Assembly: GCA_937899625.1 (NCBI GenBank)
Contig: CALCCB010000162.1
Location: 1 to 64,000, forward strand
Direction of reading: 5' to 3'
DNA: 64,000 nt
From: an uncultured Bacteroidota bacterium
GTDB taxonomy: Bacteria; Bacteroidota; Bacteroidia; Flavobacteriales_D; Crocinitomicaceae
In this document: piece after piece, positions 33,626 through 42,411 of the stretch
How positions within the stretch are numbered: the first letter of the stretch is position 1
Layout: each line of letters opens with the position of its first letter
Translations under genes and position numbers: made by a program
Notes under the pieces: generated by a model
Databases searched by the model: none
What the model was told of the DNA's origin: nothing
The model's input: only the letters and a program-made list of their open reading frames with translations

Positions 33626-35155
33626 TTAATGTTTAAAATGTCTGTTTCCTGTGAATACCATTGACAAACCGTGTGCGTTGCAATAATCAATTGACAGTTC
33701 ATCCTTGATCGAACCGCCCGGCTGGATCACTGCCGTTATTCCAGCTTGATCAGCAATTTCTACGCAATCAGGAAATGGGAAAAATGCATCCGAAGCCATC
33801 ACCGCTCCATTTAGATCAAATTCAAACGAATTGGCCTTGTGGATTGCCTGACGCAATGCATCAACACGTGAAGTCTGACCGGTACCACTGGCAAGCAATT
33901 GCTTCCCTTTGGCAAGAACGATCGTATTTGATTTTGTATGCTTCACAATCTTATTCGCGAAGATCAGATCTTCGATCTCAGAAACCGTTGGTTGATTAGT
34001 TGTTTTTGGCGTAAGGTGGTCCGCATTCTCAGTGATCAGATCTTTATCCTGTAAAAGAACTCCATTCAAAATCGTTCTGAATTGCTGCTGAGGAAGCTTA
34101 TTGATCTTTTGAACCAAAATGATTCTGTTCTTCTTGGATTTTAACAACTCAACAGCTTCACTGTCATATCCTGGTGCAATGATTACCTCACAAAATAGAT
34201 CATTGATCAATTCAGCAGTTGCCAGATCGATCGATGTGTTTGAAATTAGAATTCCACCGAATGCAGAAACGGAATCAGCAGCGAGTGCCGCTTCATAAGC
34301 CTCTTTTAAAGTAGTTCTTATCGCTACACCGCAAGCGTTGTTATGTTTCAGGATCGCAAATGTTGGAGCATCTCCTTCAAACTCCTGAATAAGATTAACA
34401 GCGGCATCTACATCCAAAAGGTTGTTGTAGGACAATTCTTTGCCATTCAACTTTTCAAACATGGCATCCATATGCCCAAAGAAAACACCTTTTTGATGTG
34501 GGTTTTCTCCATATCTCAATATGTTAGCCGGACCGAAACTTTCTTTGAAAGAATCCATGCTGCCTTGATTGAAATAATTAAAGATCTGTGTATCATAGTG
34601 CGAAGAAACATTGAATGCATCTTTCGCAAATGCTTTTCTCTGGTCCATTGTTGTTGCTCCACCCTGCTCCGCTATAATCGACAGGAACCTTCCGTATTGA
34701 GCCTGAGAAGGAATGATCACAACGTCTTCATAGTTCTTTGCAGCAGCTCTGATCAATGAGATACCACCGATATCGATCTTCTCAATGATGTCCTGGTGCT
34801 GAGCCCCAGATGCTACGGTTTTTTCAAATGGATAAAGATCAACGATAACCAAATCAATCTCAGGAATTTCAAATTCAGCGATCTGAGCTTGGTCTTCCTG
34901 TAAACCTCTCCTGTTCAGGATCCCACCAAACACTTTCGGGTGAAGAGTTTTCACTCTTCCTCCCAAAATGGAAGGGTACGACGTAAGATCTTCGACTCTC
35001 ACCACAGGGATGTTCATGTCTTCAATGAAACTCTGAGTTCCTCCTGTTGAATAGATGACTACTCCATTCTTGTGAAGTTGCTCTACAATCGGTCCTAAAC
35101 CTGTCTTATCAAATACGGAAATTAATGCTGAATTGATCTTCTTTGTACCTGTCAT
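33626..35155 (-). CDS. purH: Bifunctional AICAR formyltransferase / IMP cyclohydrolase
   Basis: 509 residues. It carries out the last two steps of purine synthesis, from AICAR to IMP. The N-terminal IMP cyclohydrolase domain (MGS-like, residues ~5-150) has SVFDKTGLGP, YSTGGTQSFIED and GRVKTLHPKVFGGIL. The formyltransferase domain has LRYGENPHQKGVFF, LSYNNLLDVDAAVNL, ILKHNNACGVAI and DSVSAFGGILISN, and ends with FTGNRHFKH. The length fits the family. A -7 box lies 23 bases before the ATG. Single-gene unit, 94 bases downstream of which mreB starts on the same strand. Confidence 0.96.
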   Translation of the reverse strand: MTGTKKINSALISVFDKTGLGPIVEQLHKNGVVIYSTGGTQSFIEDMNIPVVRVEDLTSYPSILGGRVKTLHPKVFGGILNRRGLQEDQAQIAEFEIPEIDLVIVDLYPFEKTVASGAQHQDIIEKIDIGGISLIRAAAKNYEDVVIIPSQAQYGRFLSIIAEQGGATTMDQRKAFAKDAFNVSSHYDTQIFNYFNQGSMDSFKESFGPANILRYGENPHQKGVFFGHMDAMFEKLNGKELSYNNLLDVDAAVNLIQEFEGDAPTFAILKHNNACGVAIRTTLKEAYEAALAADSVSAFGGILISNTSIDLATAELINDLFCEVIIAPGYDSEAVELLKSKKNRIILVQKINKLPQQQFRTILNGVLLQDKDLITENADHLTPKTTNQPTVSEIEDLIFANKIVKHTKSNTIVLAKGKQLLASGTGQTSRVDALRQAIHKANSFEFDLNGAVMASDAFFPFPDCVEIADQAGITAVIQPGGSIKDELSIDYCNAHGLSMVFTGNRHFKH

Positions 35156-35178
35156 GTTTGTTGCTGAAAATGAAAGTG

Positions 35179-35186
35179 CAAAAGTA
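35179..35186 (-). promoter_or_regulatory. -7 box TACTTTTG of purH
   Basis: Minus-strand exact TAnnTTTG, 23 bases upstream of the purH ATG. No good TTTG box is seen at the usual distance. Confidence 0.5.
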
Positions 35187-35216
35187 GTCTATTTTCGTTA
35201 ATAAGAAAGAGATAAT

Positions 35217-35250
35217 TAACAAAAAAGGGCAGTTCAAATGAACTGCCCTT
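35217..35250 (-). terminator. Rho-independent terminator of the lysyl-endopeptidase-like gene
   Basis: AAGGGCAGTTCA / TGAACTGCCCTT, a perfect twelve-base palindromic stem with a two-base centre, followed on the minus strand by TTTTTTG. It starts about 20 bases after the stop at 35271. Confidence 0.9.
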
Positions 35251-35270
35251 AACTCTTTATCAGACTTCTT

Positions 35271-37952
35271 TTAAAGCTTCACAACTCTTCGAACTGTTTG
35301 TGCTTTTTCTGAAATCAATTGAATTTGATAAACTCCCTTTGAAAGACCGTCCATGTCGAATGTTATCAAGGCGTTTTCTTCATTGTTTTTCGTTGAGATC
35401 AACTTACCTGTCATATCATAAACCATTACATCAACCGTCTCACCCTGAATTGATGAAAGATCAACTACAAATGATTCATTGAATGGGTTCGGATACACCG
35501 CTACATTGATGAAGAATGGGTTTTCCTCAATCCCTAAATTATTGATATAAGTGATCGTTGTAGTACACGTTTGCGTATTCCCACACTGATCTGTCGCCGT
35601 AACAGTGATGACATTTGATCCATTCTGCAATGCAGTACCAGCAGCAGGTGATTGAGTTTCGTTCACCACTCCTCCAGCACATGTCGTAGATGAAGTTGCT
35701 GTTGCAGTTACATTCGGAACAACTGTCGATTGTGTTCCATAAATTGTAGAATTACCTGGACACTGAAGCGTCAACACTCCAGAAGGAGCCGCCTGAATGT
35801 TGATCGAATAATCTTCAACTTCACCCCATTGAGAATCTCCACATGGTGCAATCGCTCCATCATCTGGCTGATAAGACAGACGACATCTCATCGTTACCGT
35901 TCCGGTAACAGCAGTCATTGGAACCGTAAACGTGAATTGATTCGACCATCCGGCACCAACCAATACATATCCAACTTGTTCTCCGGCATCATTGAAATCC
36001 AGATCATCATTCCAGTCGATCCAAACAGCAATCTCGTCGTTCGTATAAGCTCCAGCACCCTGACCAGTAACTGTAGGTGAAACGGTAACTGTATACTGAG
36101 CTCCTTTGTTCAACGTCGTACTTGTACCAGTATAATTTCCATAGTTGGTACACGCAGTAGTATTATTGATCGTATTCAATGTCACATTCGAAATATACTC
36201 ATCACAGTTCGTTGACGTAGCCGTGCAAGGTGCAGTAGCAACAGAAACGATAATGTAATTTGTTTTCGTTTCCGTGTCATTTCCAATACCATTTGCTGCA
36301 GTCAATGAGATCGTGTATTGTCCAACAGTATTGAATGTAATCTGCGGATTCTGAGAGCTTGCTGAAGTCCCTCCGGCATACGCCCATCCGGTTGCTGGCG
36401 AAACTGTCCATGCCCAAGAAGTTGGAACGCCTGTCGTAAGATCTGTAAAGTTCACCGTTGTTCCCGGAGCAACGTTTGTCTGGTTTGCCACAAAATCAGC
36501 AATTGGAGGAGCAGGAGCAGAACAAGGATCGGCTGATCCTGCAAGGGTCATTGCACCTGTATTTCCCGGATCCAACCATGGCTTTAATCGTCTGTTATTT
36601 GTGGTACCATTACTTTGCCAGTGATACGACATTTTTCCGTACAAATCCGGAGATGATTGAGCTGTACAGTAAGACGAACCACCAGTTAACGTACCAATAA
36701 GGTAACCCTGTGAGTTATTGAACAATGCAGATCCTGATGATCCACCTTCAGTAACACCATGACCATTTGCATTTGCCGTCCAGGTAACTCTCCAGTGAGA
36801 ACCTGATGCTGAACCCCATTGAGTACTTACTGTTGTTCCTGTGAAAGTTGAAATCTTTTTGATGTCTCCAGCTGGATGATGGATACTAGCCCCACCTGTC
36901 GTAGCTGTTGTGTTCGCATTCCAACCTACCCAATATGCGTTGAAATTTGCAGATTTCAGGTTGTTGATTACCGTTGTTTGGTTTGTTGAATTCCCGAGTT
37001 TCACTAATAAGAAATCAGAACCTGAGTTTCCTCCACCATCACCTGAATCAGCAATTCTCACACAACCGGTAATAAAATAATCATCAAGTGTACCTGCTGA
37101 TGAAGGGTTGTTACAGTTCGGCGATTCATAACGGAAATAAAATCTCCATTGATTCATTTGTGACGCTGAGGTCGTTACACCACAGTGCAATGCCGTAAGA
37201 AAATAAGGTGTACAATCCTGAGCAGTATTGTTGATCAATGTTCCTGAACACCATCCGGCTCCAGCACCGTCCACGATGTAAATTCTTGCAACACCTCTTT
37301 TTTCCTCTTGCCAAGGATCTCCAACCGGAGTACAGTTCACGTTAACTTCACATGGGTCCGATTCGTTGATCTTCTGCACGTTCGGGTTTCCTGTAGCTCT
37401 ATAGTTATACAAGATCCTGTCGATGTAGATCTCTGATGGCGTTGATCCTTGAGGCTCATGGATTGTAAGTACCATTTCATCCCCAAAACACAATGCGATA
37501 TTTTGTTGACCAGGAGCTAAAACATCTTCTCTGGTCAAAGGCTTATGTAAGTGCTTACCATTCATGTCCTGAACAGTCATAGTCGTATTGTCATAGATCC
37601 TGAAGTTTTCCAAAAGGAAACTTAATGCCTCTGCTCCAGAAAATTTCACATGAAGCTGCCACTTTCGTCCGCCTTCAGGTGTAGATTTCCATAATCCTGA
37701 GTTCTCAGTAGTGATATTCGTGAATGCTGCCACTCCAATACGATACAACTCCCCATTGCGATCTCTGATTTCGTCTTCAGCTTGAATCTGAGCCATGTTG
37801 GGCGCAAGTAGATTCAGTGTGGGTACGTTTCTGTCCATAAGGACTGAACTCGGAACTACCGTTCCTTTGTTTAGTGTTGTTTGTGCCTGGCCTGAAAAGT
37901 TCATTGCAGCTAACACAAACATTGAGAGTATTATTCTCTTCATGGTTTTCAT
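35271..37952 (-). CDS. Secreted lysyl-endopeptidase-like serine protease with PKD, GEVED and T9SS type A domains
   Basis: The ATG at 37952 (MKTMKRIILSMFVLA) starts the signal peptide; the ORF-track start is nine residues earlier. In ORF-track numbering a trypsin-fold domain has H265 in LTALHCG, D322 in SGSDFLLVKL and S415 in EGGSSGSALF, with WCSGTLIN before the His, as in lysyl endopeptidases. Then come a PKD domain (DFVANQTNVAPGTTVNFTDLT), a GEVED module (IAVWIDWNDDLDFNDAGE ... WGEVEDYSINI), an HYR-like module, and a sorting domain (VAVYPNPFNESF, YDMTGKLIS). It should be exported by the T9SS and digest protein outside the cell. It ends in a strong terminator. Confidence 0.9.
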   Translation of the reverse strand: MKTMKRIILSMFVLAAMNFSGQAQTTLNKGTVVPSSVLMDRNVPTLNLLAPNMAQIQAEDEIRDRNGELYRIGVAAFTNITTENSGLWKSTPEGGRKWQLHVKFSGAEALSFLLENFRIYDNTTMTVQDMNGKHLHKPLTREDVLAPGQQNIALCFGDEMVLTIHEPQGSTPSEIYIDRILYNYRATGNPNVQKINESDPCEVNVNCTPVGDPWQEEKRGVARIYIVDGAGAGWCSGTLINNTAQDCTPYFLTALHCGVTTSASQMNQWRFYFRYESPNCNNPSSAGTLDDYFITGCVRIADSGDGGGNSGSDFLLVKLGNSTNQTTVINNLKSANFNAYWVGWNANTTATTGGASIHHPAGDIKKISTFTGTTVSTQWGSASGSHWRVTWTANANGHGVTEGGSSGSALFNNSQGYLIGTLTGGSSYCTAQSSPDLYGKMSYHWQSNGTTNNRRLKPWLDPGNTGAMTLAGSADPCSAPAPPIADFVANQTNVAPGTTVNFTDLTTGVPTSWAWTVSPATGWAYAGGTSASSQNPQITFNTVGQYTISLTAANGIGNDTETKTNYIIVSVATAPCTATSTNCDEYISNVTLNTINNTTACTNYGNYTGTSTTLNKGAQYTVTVSPTVTGQGAGAYTNDEIAVWIDWNDDLDFNDAGEQVGYVLVGAGWSNQFTFTVPMTAVTGTVTMRCRLSYQPDDGAIAPCGDSQWGEVEDYSINIQAAPSGVLTLQCPGNSTIYGTQSTVVPNVTATATSSTTCAGGVVNETQSPAAGTALQNGSNVITVTATDQCGNTQTCTTTITYINNLGIEENPFFINVAVYPNPFNESFVVDLSSIQGETVDVMVYDMTGKLISTKNNEENALITFDMDGLSKGVYQIQLISEKAQTVRRVVKL

Positions 37953-37981
37953 AGTTTTAAAATGGTATTTTACAGTCAAGG

Positions 37982-37989
37982 CAAATATA
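37982..37989 (-). promoter_or_regulatory. -7 box TATATTTG of the protease gene
   Basis: Minus-strand exact TAnnTTTG, 29 bases before the ATG at 37952. The divergent response-regulator gene starts 25 bases away, so the two promoters overlap. Confidence 0.5.
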
Positions 37990-38014
37990 TAACTTTACAT
38001 ATTATTTTGTTACT

Positions 38015-38713
38015 ATGATTAAAATCTGTGTGGTTGAGGATGAGGCAAGTATTAGAGATATGCTGCAGTTCAACCTGGAGCTTGAAGGCCATAAAGTTGA
38101 TGTCTACAGTAACGGGAAAGCGGCATTCGATGATGCTGCTGATTTTCAAAAGTTCGATCTTGTTATACTAGACGTAATGTTACCGGGAGTTTCAGGGCTT
38201 ACCATTTGCGAAGAGATCCGAAAATATTCAAACGTACCTGTTCTTTTTCTTTCTGCAAAAGGAACGACTCAGGACAAGATCGCCGGATTGAAAAAAGGTG
38301 GGAATGATTACCTGAGCAAACCTTTTGACCTCGAAGAATTATTGCTCAGAATAAAAGTTCTAACCGAAGGAATAACGCAATCAGTTTCAGACATCGATTC
38401 TTTAAAAATTGGAAATAAACTCGTTGATTTCGCAACATTTGAAGTGATCGACCACTCGAAAAATGAAAAACATATTCTATCGAAAAAGGAGATCGACCTT
38501 TTGAAGTTATTCCATCAGAAAGAGGGAAAAGTAGTATCAAGAGACGAGATTCTTGACAAAGTCTGGGGCAAGGACCAATTCCCAACATCACGCACCATTG
38601 ATAATTACATACTCAACTTCCGAAAGCTATTCGAATCGGATCCGAAACAACCTGAATTTTTTCATTCGATTCGATCGGTGGGCTACAAGTTTACCAATTC
38701 AGACAAATTGTGA
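38015..38713 (+). CDS. OmpR-family response regulator (no adjacent kinase)
   Basis: 232 residues. The receiver domain has the acidic pair E9-D10 in VVEDE, the phospho-acceptor D53 in LVILDVMLPG, the Thr/Ser S80 in VLFLSAKG and K102 in YLSKPFDLEELL. The C-terminal winged helix fits OmpR/PhoB: HILSKKEIDLLKLFHQKEGKVVSRDEILDKVWG, then ISRTIDNYILNFRKLFE-type residues and HSIRSVGYKF. No histidine kinase lies next to it; the next gene is a dCMP deaminase. The ATG is five bases after a near-match -7 box (TTATTTTG). Target genes are unknown; the divergent protease is a candidate. Confidence 0.93.
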   Translation: MIKICVVEDEASIRDMLQFNLELEGHKVDVYSNGKAAFDDAADFQKFDLVILDVMLPGVSGLTICEEIRKYSNVPVLFLSAKGTTQDKIAGLKKGGNDYLSKPFDLEELLLRIKVLTEGITQSVSDIDSLKIGNKLVDFATFEVIDHSKNEKHILSKKEIDLLKLFHQKEGKVVSRDEILDKVWGKDQFPTSRTIDNYILNFRKLFESDPKQPEFFHSIRSVGYKFTNSDKL

Positions 38714-38724
38714 TGTCTTAATGT

Positions 38725-38732
38725 TAACTTTG
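38725..38732 (+). promoter_or_regulatory. -7 box TAACTTTG before the dCMP deaminase gene
   Basis: An exact TAnnTTTG, seven bases before the ATG at 38740, with a short gap after the response-regulator stop. It could give the deaminase and ctp genes their own promoter with a near-leaderless mRNA. Confidence 0.45.
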
Positions 38733-38739
38733 TCCAACT

Positions 38740-39186
38740 ATGAGTCCTAAAGATATTGATAAGCAACACCGATACGATTCTGCCTATTTGAAAATGGCAG
38801 AGCAATGGTCTGCGCTGTCTCACTGTAAAAGGAAAAAAGTAGGTGCGATCATCGTTAAAGATTCAATGATCATATCTGACGGTTATAACGGAACTCCCGC
38901 AGGCTTTGATAATTGTTGTGAGGATGACGGAGGTAACACCCATTGGTATGTTCTTCATGCAGAAGCAAATGCCATTTTAAAGGTGGCAAAATCAACGAAT
39001 AACTGTAAAGGAGCGACACTTTACCTGACATTATCCCCTTGTAAAGATTGCAGTAAGTTAATCCTTCAGGCAGGAATTACACGTGTTGTGTTCAGAAATG
39101 CATATAAGGATACGGAAGGGATCGATTTTCTGATCAATTCAGGAGTAAATGTTGCTCAATTAGAAAACTCGCTTCTAGAAGAATGA
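38740..39186 (+). CDS. dCMP deaminase family protein
   Basis: 148 residues, cytidine/deoxycytidylate deaminase fold. Zinc and catalytic residues are visible: H73-A-E75 in LHAEANAIL, and C101 and C104 in SPCKDCSKL. A NGTPAGFDNC segment near residue 50 is the dCMP deaminase/ComEB substrate loop. The enzyme makes dUMP from dCMP for thymidylate synthesis. Its stop overlaps the ATG of the following protease gene by four bases (ATGA). Close relatives include late-competence ComE operon protein 2, so either name may appear in databases. Confidence 0.92.
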   Translation: MSPKDIDKQHRYDSAYLKMAEQWSALSHCKRKKVGAIIVKDSMIISDGYNGTPAGFDNCCEDDGGNTHWYVLHAEANAILKVAKSTNNCKGATLYLTLSPCKDCSKLILQAGITRVVFRNAYKDTEGIDFLINSGVNVAQLENSLLEE

Positions 39187-40766
39187 ATAAAGCCAATCAA
39201 AAATATTTTCTTCCTATTCTTTTATCTCTGGTTCTTGCATTAGGGTTATGGATGGGGAATAGCCTATCTGGAGAAAGCGATCCTTTCGGTGGTTTCAATT
39301 CTGAAAGTAAATACCAGAAGATCCAGGATATCATTGACATCATTGACAGAAAATATGTCGACACGGTTAACGGTGAACGCCTTTTTGAAGAGACTATCTC
39401 TGACATGCTTCATAAGCTAGACCCTCACAGCAACTACATTCCTGCTCGTGAGCTGGCCAGAATGAATGAGTCCATCGAGGGACAATTCGGTGGTATTGGT
39501 GTACGCTTCTTCATTTTAAGAGACACAATCAGCATCACGAATGTGATCAAAGGTTCACCGTCCGAACATGTCGGTTTGAAAGCTGGTGACAAGATCATCG
39601 AGATCGACGGAAAAAAGGTGGCCGGAGTAAAGATCTCAAACGACGGTGTGATGAGTAAATTGAAAGGGAAACCTCAAACTTCAGTTAGTGTACGAATTTT
39701 AAGAAAAGGAAAGTTGCTGAATAAAAGAATCGTTCGCGATCTTATTCCAATCTCTTCCGTTTCTGCAGCATATATGATCAACCCCGTTACAGGTTATATC
39801 AAGATCGATGAGTTTTCAATGACCACTTCTTCTGAATTCAGAAGAGCGGCTTTGCTATTGAAGGAAAAAGGAATGAAAAAACTTGTCCTAGATCTTCGAA
39901 ACAATGGTGGTGGAGTAATGACCGCCGCAACCGAAATTGCCGACGAATTCCTCCCTGCAAATAAGGTGATCGTAAAAACAAAGGGAGAACATCATGGAAC
40001 ACAGGTCTATCGATCAACATCTCAAGGAATTGCGGAAGATGTTAAACTTACGATCCTGATCAATTCCTACTCCGCATCTGCCAGTGAAATTCTTGCCGGA
40101 GCCATTCAGGATAATGACAGAGGTACCATTGTTGGTCGCCGTTCATTTGGAAAAGGATTGGTTCAGGAGGACATGCGTTTACGTGACGGAAGTAATGTGA
40201 GGCTGACCATTGCGAGGTATTATACCCCAACGGGACGTTGTATTCAAAAGCCATATTCCGGAGATTTTGAAGATTATTATCAGGACCAGATGGACCGCTA
40301 TGACAGTGGAGAGCTTTATGCTCCTGACAGTACATTATTTGTAGATTCATTGAAATACGTAACTCCGAAAGGGAAGAAAGTCTACGGTGGCGGAGGGATC
40401 ATGCCGGATAAGTTTGTCGCTTACGATTCAACCGGAAACAGCTGGTATTTGAGCGACTTGCGTTTCTCACTTTCTTTTCAGGCTTTTGCATTCGAGTACG
40501 TACACAACCAAAATCATTCGTGGACATCATTGAATCAGTTCGATCGTACTTTCAAAGTTGATGATGCACTCATGGATCGCTTTACCGTCTTTGCTGAAAA
40601 GGAGATGAAAGTAAAGCGCGACAATTCAGGCTTGAAGAAAAGTCGAGAATTGATCAGAAGGATCCTTAAGGCTGAAATTGCTCGTCAGATCTGGTTGGAA
40701 GAAGGATATTTCCAGATCATGAACCAATATGACAACGAGGTACAGGAAGCATTGAAAACACTTTAA
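39183..40766 (+). CDS. C-terminal processing peptidase (S41, CtpA-like)
   Basis: 527 residues. An N-terminal membrane anchor or signal (NQKYFLPILLSLVLALGLWMGNSL) is followed by an S41 N-terminal region (YVDTVNGERLFEETISDMLHKLDPHSNYI), a PDZ domain (FGGIGVRFF ... IKGSPSEHVGLKAGDKIIEIDGKKVAG) and the catalytic core with Ser in NSYSASASEILAGAI and Lys in GRRSFGKGLVQ. It trims periplasmic or lipoprotein substrates. Length is above average because of the long C-terminal helical tail. Translationally coupled to the dCMP deaminase gene. Confidence 0.93.
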   Translation: MNKANQKYFLPILLSLVLALGLWMGNSLSGESDPFGGFNSESKYQKIQDIIDIIDRKYVDTVNGERLFEETISDMLHKLDPHSNYIPARELARMNESIEGQFGGIGVRFFILRDTISITNVIKGSPSEHVGLKAGDKIIEIDGKKVAGVKISNDGVMSKLKGKPQTSVSVRILRKGKLLNKRIVRDLIPISSVSAAYMINPVTGYIKIDEFSMTTSSEFRRAALLLKEKGMKKLVLDLRNNGGGVMTAATEIADEFLPANKVIVKTKGEHHGTQVYRSTSQGIAEDVKLTILINSYSASASEILAGAIQDNDRGTIVGRRSFGKGLVQEDMRLRDGSNVRLTIARYYTPTGRCIQKPYSGDFEDYYQDQMDRYDSGELYAPDSTLFVDSLKYVTPKGKKVYGGGGIMPDKFVAYDSTGNSWYLSDLRFSLSFQAFAFEYVHNQNHSWTSLNQFDRTFKVDDALMDRFTVFAEKEMKVKRDNSGLKKSRELIRRILKAEIARQIWLEEGYFQIMNQYDNEVQEALKTL

Positions 40767-40783
40767 AGATTGACAAATCCGTT

Positions 40784-40791
40784 TATCTTTA
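40784..40791 (+). promoter_or_regulatory. Near-match -7 box TATCTTTA
   Basis: Seven of eight positions match TAnnTTTG. It lies 12 bases before the ATG at 40804 and touches the ORF-track TTG start at 40792, which is therefore unlikely. Confidence 0.4.
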
Positions 40792-40803
40792 TTGAAAAAA
40801 TGT

Positions 40804-42372
40804 ATGATTTATTTCCCCTCTAAAAAATCGCTCGAACATACATTGGGTACTGTTTTCAAAGAATCTGTTGCTACACGATCCTTACTTGAAGACTATTCGA
40901 ATGAACTTGCGGGAAAAGGGGAACATGAGCAGGCAAAAACACTTCACAAATTAGTTGGGCAACTTGATGAGCTAGGACTGGTTTTCTGGGATTGGGTCGA
41001 TCAATCAAATGACTTGTTAGGATTGCTGAATGGCAAGATGCCCAAAGTTGCATATCAGGGTCGATATAACTGGGAAAAACATGCCCTGTTTGGAGAATTC
41101 CAGACATTTATTTCACCTTTCCTCTCAAGCGCGTTGATCCATCTGGACAAAGAGCTTAATTCCCAAGGTCGCGCCCTTTTATTGAGTTATTGCACTTTGC
41201 TTTCTCCTGATGACCGACTTTTTGTTGAACAGAAAATTGTTCAGCCCATCATCGATCTTTCGAGTGCATCTGCCCGAAATTGTATGGGGATAGATAAAGA
41301 GAGTGGGATTTTAGAGATCATTGAACCAATTACATTGGAAGAAATTCTATTCTCGATCAATTCACTTTCTCGTAGGTCATACCATCTAAAGGTCGAATAT
41401 GTCGATCTGATCACGCAAATACTAGATGCACCCGGGTGCACCCCAAGACTTGCCTACCTAGTTTTGAATCGGCTTACCAATCTGGAGTTGAACCCGGAAC
41501 ATCGTGAAAAAATAGAGGACCTGATCAAAGACCTGAAAAAAGGAGAAGTCTCCGTGGGTAGACAAAAGCGCCCAATTTTGGTATTCAGATGGGCATTTGT
41601 TTTCATTCCGGTTTTTATCGCGGTTCTTGTGTTTGCTGTTTTCTGGATCAAGGATTATAAACCACCAGTAAAAACGACGCTCGATCCAAACAGCTCCTTC
41701 GAACAGTTTACTCCCGAAGAAAGAAGACAACTTGACTCTTTGATCCATCTCAAGGAATCTCAGTTTCAGTTGGAGGAAGACGACAAAGACCAATACATCT
41801 GGACTTCAGGGACGAATGTGAGTTTAACATTGCGTCAACCCTTGCAAAATGAGTTGATGGAAAAGATCTATGAAAACTGGATTAGGGACGCTGCATTATT
41901 TGAAAATGGGATCAATGTTCCTTGCAAGGACACTTCAAAAATCCTGGGGCCTTTCAAAAATGTCAACGCAATTTCTGAGATTCAGGGAGATCATGAGATC
42001 CTAATGAAAAACGAAAGTGAATATTTGATCTATCTGTTCTGCTGGGACGAATATCAATCAGGAGAAGTGTACAGTGTCGTCATTAAACCACAGGAAAAGA
42101 TCAAATTCAACATGCTGAAGAATCAACAATTGTTGTTTGTTGCCGGAAAATCCATGGATAAATTCTACAAACCTTCCAATACCGGTCTGGAACTTCCGGA
42201 TCCTAGTTTTGATCATCATTTTTGTTCAGTCGATGCAAATTTTCATCTGAGTCTAACCACTCTCTATTCATTGGAAAGACCAAGCTCAGGACACAATAAG
42301 ATCCTGATCTCGGGATCGTCTGTGGACCCTTTTGTTGTCGCTGATCTTTACGGAATACTTGAAACCAATTAA
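40804..42372 (+). CDS. Unknown membrane protein with cytoplasmic helical domain and periplasmic tail
   Basis: The ATG at 40804 (MIYFPSKKSLEHTLG) is preferred to the ORF-track TTG, giving 522 residues. The first ~265 residues are largely helical and charged with no signal peptide, so should lie in the cytoplasm. One membrane segment (AFVFIPVFIAVLVFAVFWI) near residue 270 follows a basic stretch (VGRQKRPILVFRW). The C-terminal ~230 residues would be periplasmic, mostly beta, with FCWDEYQSGEVYSVVI among the strands. This looks like an inside-to-outside sensor or anchor, but I recognise no family. It lies between a processing protease and a secreted C1 protease. Confidence 0.75.
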   Translation: MIYFPSKKSLEHTLGTVFKESVATRSLLEDYSNELAGKGEHEQAKTLHKLVGQLDELGLVFWDWVDQSNDLLGLLNGKMPKVAYQGRYNWEKHALFGEFQTFISPFLSSALIHLDKELNSQGRALLLSYCTLLSPDDRLFVEQKIVQPIIDLSSASARNCMGIDKESGILEIIEPITLEEILFSINSLSRRSYHLKVEYVDLITQILDAPGCTPRLAYLVLNRLTNLELNPEHREKIEDLIKDLKKGEVSVGRQKRPILVFRWAFVFIPVFIAVLVFAVFWIKDYKPPVKTTLDPNSSFEQFTPEERRQLDSLIHLKESQFQLEEDDKDQYIWTSGTNVSLTLRQPLQNELMEKIYENWIRDAALFENGINVPCKDTSKILGPFKNVNAISEIQGDHEILMKNESEYLIYLFCWDEYQSGEVYSVVIKPQEKIKFNMLKNQQLLFVAGKSMDKFYKPSNTGLELPDPSFDHHFCSVDANFHLSLTTLYSLERPSSGHNKILISGSSVDPFVVADLYGILETN

Positions 42373-42383
42373 GGAAAACTGAT

Positions 42384-42391
42384 TATCTTTA
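42384..42391 (+). promoter_or_regulatory. Near-match -7 box TATCTTTA
   Basis: Seven of eight positions match TAnnTTTG; 20 bases before the ATG at 42412 and 11 after the preceding stop. Confidence 0.4.
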
Positions 42392-42411
42392 GGTTCCTCA
42401 ATTGAATCGTT

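Noticed and set aside
33775-34759. Plus-strand ORFs opposite purH
   Set aside because: purH is complete with all motifs; the opposite frames show only codon shadow.
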